64,000 bases of DNA, from positions 16,820,001-16,884,000 of the forward strand of contig JAWQUS010000026.1 of NCBI GenBank assembly GCA_036365455.1. The letters are read 5' to 3'. The position numbers and the translations under genes were made by a program. Source of the stretch: Macrosoma leucophasiata. Taxonomy: Eukaryota; Arthropoda; Insecta; Lepidoptera; Hedylidae. Positions 1 through 11,099 of the stretch are shown piece after piece (positions within the stretch are counted from its first letter, which is position 1; the number at the start of each line of letters is the position of its first letter). A model generated the notes under the pieces. The model was not told where the DNA came from. It did not search any database and saw nothing but the letters and a program-made list of their open reading frames with translations.

Positions 1-302
1 CATTGATTTTATCACATAATTATATTAACGAACCGAAAATTATTTCAAATAATCATTAAGTACGTTTCATATCTACAATGTCACACCGTATAGGAATACA
101 TTGACAGTTCTCATTTTAATGGGCCCCCAGTTCCGATAAAGCCCTATTTGATGCATCCGCAAAGACATCCGAATCAATTTATTATATTGTTGCTGCTATA
201 TGTTGTAGGTAGACTACGTAGAGTAGAGTTAAATATAGAGCTAATTAAGAGTTTATTCTCACAGTTAAATTTTAGTTATTTATGAAATGGTAGCAACAAA
301 GC

Positions 303-436
303 GTAATTTCCGGCACAGAGGAGGGCCTCAGGAGTGGTAACGCATCTGCATTTTGACAGTCTTTTCGTGGGTGTCTAGAGGCTGCAGTCATCACTTACGT
401 AACATTAATGTGAAATGCATGCTTGTTTGCCACTAC
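303..436 (+). mobile_element. Metulj-like SINE, 3' part
   Basis: Matches the window consensus from the TTTCCGGCACAGAG motif through GGCTGCAGTCATCACTTA to the GCATGCTTGTTTGCCACT end. The 5' half is missing. Confidence 0.85.
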
Positions 437-441
437 TGCAG

Positions 442-3048
442 ATGCTTTGCCAATCGTTGGCAAAGCATCTGCATTTTTGACAATTAGAAATAAATGTTTG
501 AGTTTGAGTTTCAGTTTAACCCTGAGACTAATAGATTCGGATCACCGTATTACCTATGCGGTGGTGCCTATGCCAGAGCATATGTAACAATACTACGTAT
601 AGAATGGACACATCGACGTCCCGCCGAATTTCCCCGCATCACCCAACCTCCTCCCTCCCCTTATGGAAGGCGATTGGTATTCTCTACGCGCTACACACAC
701 AGGTGCACGTGTAAACACGTCACTGATTGATGTCTGTGTAATAGAGACCAAATTAAGGGTTTGTATGGCATTTTGGCGGGAACAACTACCATTAGGGGGA
801 AACCATGCCATTGCCCGTTTCTTTAAAAAATATGCTATATATATATAACAGATAACGAAAAAACAAAATTGATGGATGCTAATTAAAACTGTTGTAATGC
901 GATTGAACACGGCAGGGGTCCGAAATGTCAAATCGAATCGAGACGCCAAACTTGAAAGCTAAAGTTATGAGGATTGCTCGCACGTTTCTACGAGACATTA
1001 ATGGTTGTAACTATAAATTGTTAATTTTCATATCATTACTATTACATTTTTTTTTAACAAAATAAAGTCGAAAAATCTTTTGTTCCGTTGTTAATGTTGT
1101 GTTTGCCAATCTACGCTACGGTCTACGTTAAAGTACTTACCTACCTATATCAATTAAAAACTATTTTCAATTTCAGAAATGTTTTCATAACTATTTTCAA
1201 TGTATGAAACTAACGAAATCTGCGAAAACGTAACTATTTTCAACTTTGTTGAGCAAATTTCATTCTTGATAGTTAATAATAGCACAGTCTATAGAAAACG
1301 AACGTGTTAATATAATAGTATCTCTTACGCGAGCTGTTGCATAATCAATAAAAATACAAAGAAATACCTATATATTTCAAATACAAATTAAATAAATATA
1401 TCTTTACAATACTTGTAAAACAAAGACGTGATCGAAGATACCAAGGTGTAATAAGGTTTCATGTACAGTTTTAGAAGTAAAGAGAGGTTTTGGGTTTGAC
1501 CAGCGTCCAAAGTCCAGAAATTTCAAGCACATTCTTCTTTGTCATTAAGACCATATTTCAAAAAATCTGAGCAATAAAAGAAAAAAAAAAGTTTTTTTTA
1601 GTTAACTTACAAACGAAACTGTTCAATTACATAACTACGTCAGAGGAAATTAGGAAACAGTTTTAACTATATGTATCACCCACTTATCGAAAAATATGAC
1701 ACTTTTTCAACTAAAAAAAACACTAGTTTTTTTTTTTTCGAAATATTGAACAACATTATCTAAGGTACCAAGGTATAAATTACAAGGTACACTTATCTAC
1801 GTACTTAGCCTACAATAGAAAAAAAAATACCAGCACGTAAGCATATTGATACACATAGTTTAAGAGTGTGGGCGGCATATCAGACAACAACGTGTTAATT
1901 ATTGAAATAAATTACATCAAATACACCTGACCACACAGCATGCGAAATAGAATTACTTACTAATGCAAGATAATTGATGTTATAAAAATAAAATACATAC
2001 ATGCAGCCGAACAGTTTGTTTTACAGTCGGTTAAAATAGGTTTGTATTACATTTGTTTTCGTTTAATTAAAAAAATAGTACCTATGTTTTACTATGTATA
2101 TTCCTTTTCCTAAACTGAATCGCAATAAAGCGTCCCGGATTCGGAGAAATTCGTACAGTCTTAGAATTAAATGTTTCAAAGATTTGACACGTAGATATTA
2201 TTGGTATGAACTATTTCTATGGTAAAATTAAACTGTTTTTTATACTATTTTACTTGCAATTTATCACCTTTTAAACCATACATGTAGCGTCAATGTTTTA
2301 AACCTTCTTTGGAATTCTACGAATTAAAATTTGCCAAACTGCCATTCAGGAGTTTTAGTAAGACTAACAAACGTCACTACTACTATAGTAGGCTAATAAA
2401 TGTCTATAAAGTGACAATACGAACAAGGCTTTTAATACCTTTGGTATGAACTTTAGTCGCATACTGTGCGCGCTCTCAAGCATTATCAAAATAATAAACA
2501 ACCGTAATTTCTGCAACAACGTTTCTCCGTTTAAGTGGGAATATTTTGCGTTTAAAAGCATTCGTATCAACTGTAGGGCGACGTCGATAAATGTAACAAA
2601 TCACTTGGTTTTTAGAGTTCCGCAGAACGAAATCAATACAAATTCAAGTGTTCTCATTCTAATCGGGTCTACAAGGAGACCTGAATTGTCGAGTTACAAT
2701 CTACCTACAGTGAATGACTAAAAAAATCATTAAAAAGATATTAATAATAATCAATTTAAAAACAAAACTTAACCAATCATCGAAATTCTTCAATTCCTTC
2801 ATAAGATTTTTTAAGATGACATGAATGATGAGAAATGTTGTCTATAAGCTCGACATTTATTAAAGGGTAAACGTAATTTTTATCGTCTATTTTTTTTAGT
2901 TTAAAGATCGACAGACAAACAAACGGTCACCGTCGCCTATGAACATTTGCGACACCAATGTATAAATAAACCTTTTTTTTTAGTTAGGGGAAAATGCCTT
3001 ACGCATACGCAGATAAGTGGGTTATGTGGAAGACTCCGGGACTAGAAA
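442..3048. other. AT-rich sequence, no gene seen
   Basis: Apart from the repeat at 575-785, this is AT-rich unique-looking DNA with homopolymer runs. The open frames at 2,364-2,721 on both strands look random. Confidence 0.6.
575..785 (+). repeat. dispersed repeat, copy 1
   Basis: About 200 bp matching 38,337-38,535: ACTACGTATAGAATGGACAC, TTGATGTCTGTGTAATAGAG and TTTGTATGGCATTTTGGCGG. Not a gene; family unknown. Confidence 0.88.
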
Positions 3049-3240
3049 AAGACCCGTCTACTCACTAAAAACCTCTGGGTGTTCAGACTCGTTTTCAGTG
3101 ACGGGGTAATTAGCACACATCCGCGACCCCGTCGGATTTATAAATTCACCTAAGCCAATCATTTCGAAGAATACAGGTGTGAAGTTACGTATATGGTCCA
3201 TCAAATGTTCCGAATCTGTCCGCGTACCTATAACGTACAC
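3049..3240 (-). other. open frame of unknown kind
   Basis: The minus-strand frame with TRTDSEHLMDHIRNFTPVFF and GEFINPTGSRMCANYP ends in a stop. It looks more protein-like than its neighbours. No start codon beyond GTG and no family that I know. Confidence 0.25.
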
Positions 3241-3708
3241 TCGAACTTGACCGATTTAATTTAGGTGCGCTCGCGCCGCATGTTTCAAAGGTACGATCAC
3301 AATCAGTCCAGATAATAACTCTTACCACTTAATGGGATCTCATGTTGGAAATAAAATTATCTTATAGGTATATAATATGATAATAGGTATACAATAATAA
3401 CTTCTGTTTTATCAAATTGATTTCTTCTGGTTGGCAGAATGAAGTCATAGTAGGTATTCCGTTTGCAGAAAAAGGGTACGTCTAATTTGGCATCGTCTCC
3501 TTCACAGGATGATTTCAGTTCATTTGATGGAGATACGAAAGTCAAGGTTATTGAAGCTTGATAAGATGTTATTAAATAAACGAGTGAAGGCGACAAATTA
3601 AAAAAAATATGTAACTAAAAGGAGTCTGAGCAAATCTCCAGTTGAATAGAGGATTTTTTTAAATCAGGAAAGTGAATACGTGTCAGTCATAGCAATAATA
3701 AAATATTA

Positions 3709-3884
3709 GACGACCCGGTTGGTCCAGGGGTGTGAGACGACCGTTTGATTCGAAAGGTCGCGGGTTCGTCGGGGATCGATCCCCGCACCGTCTGGGTGTT
3801 TGTGTATGTGGTGTGTGTGAACAACGGTACCCACAGGTTTATACCTGGTGTGGGGCTGTGAGTGTAAGCGTATTTTATTTTACG
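3709..3884 (+). mobile_element. tRNA-derived SINE (ACCCGGTT-type)
   Basis: Head GACGACCCGGTTGGTCCAG with a TCGCGGGTTCG B-box-like region, then the shared body ending GGGGCTGTGAGTGTAAGCG. A small insertion splits the B box. Confidence 0.85.
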
Positions 3885-4397
3885 GAGAACTTACTTTGTA
3901 CGAAAACAAATTAAGCAGTAACACTATTGATGACACTTACGACTACTCCATTTCATGAAACATGAATAAATTACACTCTTTTGTAGATTTAAAATGAATA
4001 ATTTTAGGTAACTTATCTTGTATTACGGACCTAAATGTTTCCTAAGATTTTCACAAGCTAAAAGCTAAATATCCGTGATATGGAAGTGTGCGAAAGGCTT
4101 GACTGGACACACTGATATTAATTACAGATCGCGGCCGATATCGGCCGGCGGGCTATGTAAACAAAGGGCCAGCGATAAATCTGACGGAGAAACGCCGCGC
4201 GCCCGCGGCACACGTTTGCGCCGCCGACGCGACGTACGAATATTACGAATATATTATACATCTTATGTCTGATTTTAATTACACTCTCTTTAATCAAGTA
4301 TTTAACCAATAGGTACTGTTTGTCTATCGATGCACTGGTAATCATAACAGTCATGCTCACCTTAATGTCTTTGCCTTCGGCGGCGTCGTGTGACGGG

Positions 4398-4498
4398 TTG
4401 CTCACTTCCCTTCAAAATGGTCGAGGAGAGCAATGGCTGCCCCATGCGTCATACTCGTGAACGGGTGCTGATTGTGGGGACTGGTCTGTTATGATTTG
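4398..4498 (-). repeat. dispersed repeat with conserved peptide, copy 1
   Basis: About 95 bp matching 10,218-10,325 in opposite orientation. Both translate to TSPH.QHPFTSMTH..AIALLDHF followed by GK and a stop. Just beyond on the minus strand, an open stretch runs into AAG|GTGAGC, a possible donor. Confidence 0.75.
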
Positions 4499-4587
4499 CG
4501 TAGGTATGTGTTTATATGCAAATATTTATATGCCACGGACGTTAACATTATCTTTATTCTATTTTAATTCTATTAATAAAAAAAACA

Positions 4588-4889
4588 TAACTTCACGGTT
4601 GTAATCCCCAAAGGGGTAGGCAGAGTAAATGCATGCATTCAAACTTACCCACGATTCGCCGGTTACGTTTTTGGGCCATGTAACAGGTGGCGAGCCTGTT
4701 GACATCTCCGGGCCCATTACCATACTTCGAGGTAGGTACTGGGAAATTTCCAGAAAATGAAAAAAAAATAATAGAACCAGAGATAAAGGACTTTACAGCA
4801 TTGTCTCTGATAACCCCCTACCCGGGAATCGAACCCAGGACCTCAGCGTAGTATTAGTGGCCTGCTACCACTAGGCTACCGAGGCAGTT
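4588..4889 (-). mobile_element. tRNA-derived SINE (GCCTCGGTAGCC-type)
   Basis: Full minus-strand copy. The tRNA-like head with B box GGGTTCGATTCCC lies at 4,820-4,889. The body ends in a CCCCTTTGGGG-type hairpin and GTGAAGTTATG. Confidence 0.88.
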
Positions 4890-4952
4890 AAACAGCACCC
4901 GTTATTTTAAATAATTAATTATAGTACCGTTGTCCCCGTCGGACGGGGACAC

Positions 4953-5024
4953 GTAGTTCGGGGACAACGGGAATAAACCATTGGAGTAGTAGTTCGGGGA
5001 CAACGAGAACAAACCATTCGAATA
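4953..5024 (+). repeat. two 36-bp tandem units
   Basis: GTAGTTCGGGGACAACG starts both units, with four differences in 36 bases. A GTCCCCGTCGGACGGGGAC hairpin lies just upstream. Confidence 0.9.
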
Positions 5025-5413
5025 AGTTTCAACTGCTTTCAGATGAATATCATTTCAACGATTGTAGTTCACGAAATCCTAAGAACACAGTGTGTGATGA
5101 TTTGTATACGCAATAATATTAAAAATATTTTGATAGATCACAAGTTTAATCAACAAAAACTGTTTTAAGTTAGTGAAAGGCTCGCAAAATCCCGCGCATC
5201 CTTCAAAATGGCGGAGGCAAAGTCAACAACCTGCGTCACGCCGTTCTGCCATCACTCAGCGTGTTTATTTTTCAATTCAACCCGTCAGCGGCCCGGGCCG
5301 ACCGGACCCCGTGACTTAGGGCCGCCACACACCGCGCCGACAGTTTACGCGGTTAGGGATGCAAGTGCAATCTCAATATCGATTAATCTATAACATAATA
5401 TTATTAAAATGTA

Positions 5414-5631
5414 ACTGGTGGTAGAGTTCTTGTGTCAGAGTTCGAGGGTGTAGGTACCACCGCATTACCTAGTCTATCGGCAGCCAAATAGCAGTGTTCA
5501 ACACTCGTGTCCCACTTAGATGGTAATGCATGGCCCCGTATCAGATCCGATAATATTCAAACAGAGAAAATAACTTAGGCCTTGACGTGTGGCGTCTCTC
5601 GGTTTTTGCGTAAATGTCAATAGGCTACAAT
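5414..5631 (+). mobile_element. Metulj-like SINE, degenerate
   Basis: Starts CTGGTGGTAGAG and keeps GTACCACCGCATTACCTA and later GTCAATAGGCT. The 3' end is eroded. Confidence 0.75.
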
Positions 5632-6047
5632 TTATGCTTACCTACCAGACAGCATGCTAGTGTCCATCATAACATAAAAAGATATGAACTATATGTTTTC
5701 ATTAAATTATCGACGACCGCGCTTATCTGTCCACGTTACGGACATTAATCCAAAAATGAACATTTATATTGATGATAATTAGATTGTGATACTGATTTTA
5801 TCGCTAACATCAATGTTATTCAAACTATAAAATAAATAAATGCGTAACAATAGGTATTACATTATCAAATTGTATTTTTGGCATTAATGGTCTGTTCAGG
5901 TATTGAAGTGTTTTTCTATCATGATCGAATCGTTATGGCAATGAGCATTCACATAATCCATATATATTTTTTATAACAGACGGTACCTATTAGATATAGG
6001 TAAGGATGATTTATATTTTATTTTTAAAGAAAAATGGATAGAAAAAT

Positions 6048-6126
6048 TTGACTTCAGGCGAGACTCGAACTCGCGGCCTACTGGGAATCTAGTCCAGCCG
6101 CTCTTCCAATTGAGCTACTGAAGTCC
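6048..6126 (-). tRNA. tRNA-like sequence (pseudogene or SINE head)
   Basis: The reversed sequence pairs ACTTCAG with CTGAAGT as acceptor, GCTC with GAGC as D stem and GCGAG with CTCGC as T stem around TTCGAGT. The anticodon stem is imperfect and the anticodon ambiguous. A T-run follows the 3' end. A related 3' piece at 53,325-53,362 suggests a dispersed family rather than a working tRNA gene. Confidence 0.5.
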
Positions 6127-6156
6127 TGCCCGATTTGTCAAATCTTTCCTTCACAT

Positions 6157-6404
6157 AGGCACCACCGCATTACCTAATCTATCTGCCGCTAAATGGTAAT
6201 ATTCAACACTATCGTGTTCCGGTTAGATGGTAATGTATGACCCCGTAATCACTATCACAGAGACATAACAACTTAGGTCCCGAGGGTGGCAACGCATCTA
6301 CATTTTTACCTCTGGTTTTTGTGTAAATGTCTATAGGCTGCAGACATCCCTTAACGTCCATGTGAACTGCACTATTGTTTGCCAATTTCGTTACATTAAA
6401 AAAA
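6157..6404 (+). mobile_element. Metulj-like SINE
   Basis: Lacks only the head. It runs from AGGCACCACCGCATTACC to a poly(A) end after TTCGTTACATT. A tRNA-like sequence lies 30 bp upstream on the other strand. Confidence 0.85.
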
Positions 6405-6697
6405 TTGGAAATGATCATCGTACTATCCGATTATCTCTGAAGATAAACAATCACCCGTTCACCACAACCCTGGCCAATCGATGCAATTATTTCATTAGCG
6501 TTGCGCGCTATGATGCTCGTATAACAAGGGTGATTACATGAAATTGATTGCTGTCGCGAATCCTTCTGCTCGCGACGTGTCTATAATTACATATGTATAT
6601 GGGCAATAAAACTAAATACATATTTATTTATTTAACAGTTAGTTTCATAATGTAATAACGTCAACTCAACCTACACCAATATGTGGTAGGATGTTTA

Positions 6698-7003
6698 TTT
6701 ATGTAATAATGGTGGTCAACACGCACACATTTCTAATGGATGGTAAGTGGCGACAGCAGCTCTACACAAAAAACCGGAGATCAATATGGTGCTCGAGTTC
6801 CTTCGCATGGGGTCTAAGTTGTTTAACTTCTGTGATAGGTAGCATATTACCATCTAAACGGAACACGATAGTGCTGGACACTAGTCACCATTTGGTGGCA
6901 GATAGATTAGGTAGTACGATGATGCGTATGCCTCAGCGGCATAGGCATTACTGCACAGCATCACGGCTCAGTCAGACATTGGAATTCTACCACCAGTTCA
7001 AAA
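6698..7003 (-). mobile_element. Metulj-like SINE, old copy
   Basis: Minus-strand copy that keeps the head (GAACTGGTGGTAG when reversed) and a CACTATCGTGTTCCG motif but is strongly diverged. Small open frames here are not genes. Confidence 0.7.
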
Positions 7004-7009
7004 TATCTC

Positions 7010-9085
7010 TGTAAGGTTTATTACTCGATTGTAGTAATAAAAGTAACATCTCTATAATTTGTTCCTTTTTCAAAATGTTCTTTATAGGTTATGTGGCATA
7101 CGCAAATAATAGGTACATATACCTACTAATAATTTAAATGAGTTTACAAAGGAATTTGAAGAGATGCCTTTTATTTTTGTGAGCGAGTACCAACGAATAA
7201 ACAAAAAACAACATGTCATATCAATGGTGCGAAAAAAGTGTTACAAAAATTGTAGAACCTAAATAAAGCCAATGCGAATTATTAATGTATACCTGTTAAT
7301 ACCATTTTATTGTACTTATCGTTATTAAGATAGAACATAAATTGTTTATTATTCAAACATAATAAAAGATAAATCAACATGTTGTAAGTAAACATTCAGA
7401 CAGGACAACAGACAACCCTACAAACGACGTTTATACGAGGCGTCGAGAACCTACAATTAGGCTCCGGCCAAAAAAACCACAAGGCTCTGCTAATACGCAC
7501 TCCGCTAACTAGTTATACGCTCGGCCACATAAATATCCCTCCACAACACTCCAATAACATCTCTGCTGCACTGTCATAAAGTCAGACGAAAATGAAGTGT
7601 TAAGTTTGGGGCCAGAAAGTCCCGCGATGGATCTCGTCAAAATTATGTTTGCCGTGAAACTGCTGTAAAGTGAGCCTTGTTCAAACATCGTGATAGGTCG
7701 CAGTGAACGGGTTAAATTTAGTGTGGCGCTATGGGGAAATGGTAGTTTATTGTTTATTGGCACAGAAGATAGCGCGAGTTATTGCATCGGAAACTTATCG
7801 AAAAAATTGTCGATGAAAATTGATTTTCGTGAGACAAATTGCTATGCCGTAACCGGTCGGGTGAAGTTTATATTTTGGTATGAACAGAATGTTTTAAAAT
7901 ATATTTCTCTAAATTGCGAATGCCTGATTTTATTCATGACATTAAATTGACAGCTATTTAAAAAGTCAAGTTAGATCCAAATCTCAAAATGTTTATGTTG
8001 TGCAGTATGGGGATCGCATAAATTAATTCAAAATATTATATAACGAGTTTATTTTTCTGTGTGTATTTTTCTTAGCTTTGTTTTAAAATACGTGAAATGA
8101 AAAAATATTTAATCAATTCAAAAATATTTAATTCTATTAAGTGTAAAGCAATAATTTTAGATTCCTAAGCGAAGAATTTTGGTGAGCGATCGAGAATTTG
8201 TTATTTATTGTCGATTCTTGAAAATCATGGCAACTGTTAACTGATTAACATAAATCCATTCGATCGACCTTACAAGAATCCTATAAAATCTAAATAATTA
8301 CTTAGTAACACGCATTTTATTGTTGTTTTACGGACCAACAATATAAAATGACAATATTTTTTGAATACCCCTACTCATATTGATTTTTGTATGGGCTGAT
8401 GAAATTCGTGCATAAATTATCATAATGTGTTCTTTTACCAACTTCGAGTGTGTTATCTTCGCTTTTTATGCGTTCCTGGTTTTATGGTTCTTTTGACATG
8501 GAACTAAATTAGTGAGTAGTAGCTTAAACTAACACTCAAATAACACGGATTTAATGCATGAATTTGTATCCTCATTAAAACATACAACGGATAAAGTTAC
8601 AATAATAAATTATAAAATTATTCACTGAAGTTCATATAGTCATATATCTTTTATGATAATATAACATTTACATCGAACCATTAAATTCGATTTATGAAGT
8701 AAGTAAAATATTACAAAGTTTTTTTGTTGCACATTTGAAATAGACAAATGTGACACCAGACATTCAGGTGGTCGTGTGACAGTGATAATAAATTTAATTA
8801 AACACAAAATGTGCTTAATGCACATTTCAGTTCTGCCTGCTTTGCGAGGCAATGCAGGCAGAATTATTAATTATTTTTATTGTATTATAATAAAAAAAAA
8901 AAAAAAATTAAGCCAATGTTGATACGATACTCGGTTAAATAGAGCTTACTAATTTATAAAATATATGACATAGTCTTTTGGCTGAAATGATGATGATGTT
9001 TGAGATCTTTAATACAGTTTAATACCTACTTGTTGGAGCGCGTTCACTCTATTGTATTTTTCTTATGAATCACTCAATATAAATC
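7010..9085. other. AT-rich sequence, no gene seen
   Basis: Nothing beyond a hairpin and an A-run near 8,890. Open frames around 7,509-7,950 on both strands overlap and show no family. Confidence 0.6.
8831..8863. repeat. short hairpin
   Basis: TTCTGCCTGC and GCAGGCAGAA pair, with a further TTGC/GCAA pair around a GAG loop. Confidence 0.7.
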
Positions 9086-9441
9086 TACAGTACGCATCAG
9101 TAAATATTGCACATCGAGCCTACGAAGGAGACAATCGGCTAATTTCGACTTCGTAGAGCGCTATCTCTGCTGCACACTGCCTACGTACAGTGCTCATCAA
9201 TAAATATTGCAAATCGAGCCTATGATAGAGACAATCGGCTAGTTTCGACTTCGTAGAGCGCTATCTCTGCTGCACACTACCTACGTAAACACTAGTAGTG
9301 CGGTATTGTTCAGAACTTGATCAAAATGATCGACAAACGTCACATAGGTACGGTGCGCAAGAGATAACGCTCTACAGACCCGAAATAAGCCGAAGTCTCC
9401 TTCCTAACGTCGATGTGCAATATATCTTGTTGGATACTGTA
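9086..9441. mobile_element. palindromic MITE with one arm in tandem
   Basis: A full element (9,186-9,441) has long inverted arms: TACAGTGCTCATCAATAAAT at the left and GATGTGCAATATATCTTG before the right end. It is preceded by an extra left arm (9,086-9,185). Inner arm motifs include ACTTCGTAGAGCGCTATCTC. Confidence 0.85.
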
Positions 9442-9782
9442 CTCGTACAGTCCACTAACAATTATTTCATTAGCGGTCCGAATTAAGTAGGTAAGGTTAC
9501 ATTTGATCCAAATCTAAAGACCAAATGTAGGGAGTTAAGTTATTAAGACCCGCAAATTAAAATATTGATTGTGGACTGTAGACTTATATTACGGATAGGT
9601 TACCCCCACCCCTACAGGGGGGAGGGGGTAACCAGGAGGGGTCCTACAGTACTCAAGTACTCCCCAAAGTAAAGTAGTCATGCGAGAATATTGACATCAT
9701 CAGGCACATTATCAAACTCGAAAGGTGACTGAAATTTTCTGAAAATTAAACAAATATGTATTGCATTCAGTAAAAAACCAAG

Positions 9783-10088
9783 AAATAGAGAAATAGAAAT
9801 AGAAAATATTTTTATTTCGAATAGATCTTTACAGATACTTTCAAAACGTCAATAAATCATAAACTACCTAGAGCGAATAACCATTACATATAGTAAAAGC
9901 AAAATCATATATTAATAGTAAATTAAAAATTAAAATTTAAACTATTTGGTTAAAACATAATAATCATAAAATTTTTCAATTCCTTCAATGATAATAAATG
10001 AAGAAAAAGAAAAACTTATTCGTCAAGATCAATGTTATTCACTCAGCAGAGTTCCAAGTGCAGTCACTACTGAGAAGAACTCCGCTAC
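9783..10088 (-). mobile_element. 5'-truncated LINE 3' end, copy 1
   Basis: On the minus strand this reads as a 3' UTR ending in TTCTA-type repeats. It is nearly identical over about 300 bp to 38,786-39,085. Such 5'-truncated copies are usual for non-LTR elements. Confidence 0.8.
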
Positions 10089-10217
10089 CCAACAAACTCA
10101 GTAAGAGCTCTTTTAAATGAGAGCTTAAATCTAGTACAGATAGATTATCGTGAAAAATCAAATAATGTCAACGTCCATAGCATAGATGTAAATAAACTGC
10201 TATCTACTAAATGTGAT

Positions 10218-10325
10218 GTAGCCCCTGCAAACCAGAACATACCAGTCCCCACCAACAGCACCCGTTCACGAGTATGACGCATGTGACAGCCATTGCCCTC
10301 CTCGACCATTTTAGAGGGAAGTGAG
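10218..10325 (+). repeat. dispersed repeat with conserved peptide, copy 2
   Basis: Plus-strand partner of 4,398-4,498: ACCAGTCCCCACCAACAGCA, CGAGTATGACGCATG and CCTCGACCATTTT. It may be an exon shared by an element family or part of a transposon. Confidence 0.75.
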
Positions 10326-10699
10326 CAAGATGTTTGTCAACCAAACATTTTCTGTCAAGTATCGTTGCTTGAATTAATACCTATTGTTTTTCTAAAGATA
10401 CCATACAAAGAGGAAAGCATACCACCTTTTACATTCGAATTAAACGAATTTGACTGTCGACAAGCCAAAACAAAGCAAACGCGTTACGTATCAAATAATA
10501 CAGGCCCGTATCCGATTAGCTATCGGACATCGCAGGCACGTTTAAATCACTTTAACAGGGTTTGTCCACTGCATCCGAAATCATGTGAAAACGTGAGAAA
10601 AGAAGTTGTAGTGCTATTAGAGAAATGTGCAGTTGACGACATGAACACTTTACATGATATAGTTATCACAGCCATATGTGATTGTTTTTGTATAAAAGG
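10326..10699 (+). CDS. hypothetical exon-like open frame
   Basis: The frame is open through SYRTSQARLNHFNRVCPLHP and VRKEVVVLLEKCAVDD to CDCFCIKG. There it meets G|GTGAGT, a good splice donor at 10,700. The region is less AT-rich than its surroundings and codon choice looks unlike random sequence. I recognise no family. It may be a transposon ORF piece, a host exon, or chance. Confidence 0.3.
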
Positions 10700-10921
10700 T
10701 GAGTGCCGTGACTAAGGCAGAAGGGAAGCCAGTTGCCTCCCCTATCTAAGAGTAACCTACTCTCCCTAGAAATAAAAACCGGCCAAGTCCGAGTTTGCGT
10801 GCACAGAAATAGTCAATGATAATAGTGATAGATTTCATTAGATGTTACTTCTTTACGCTTTTTAAAGACCAGAGACAGGTTTTTCTGTAATGTAAGTGGC
10901 ACAGGTTTGTAAATGCACGCA

Positions 10922-11098
10922 TGTACGACGGCTGGTATAGATCGCTTGCGATCTACTCAATTAAGGGATACGGACGCGGTCGGGTGTCTGATGGGTGACC
11001 GCTAGTAGCAAATTAAAAATGCGTGTTTCCGTGCTTCGGAGGGCACGTTAAACTGTCGGTCCCGGTTGCTATCAAGGGATACCATTATTATTATTATA
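10922..11098 (+). mobile_element. (TTA)n-tailed repeat, internally shortened
   Basis: Has the GTGCTTCGGAGGGCACGTTA core and an ATT-repeat tail, but the middle 150 bp are lacking. Confidence 0.8.
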
Positions 11099-11099
11099 T

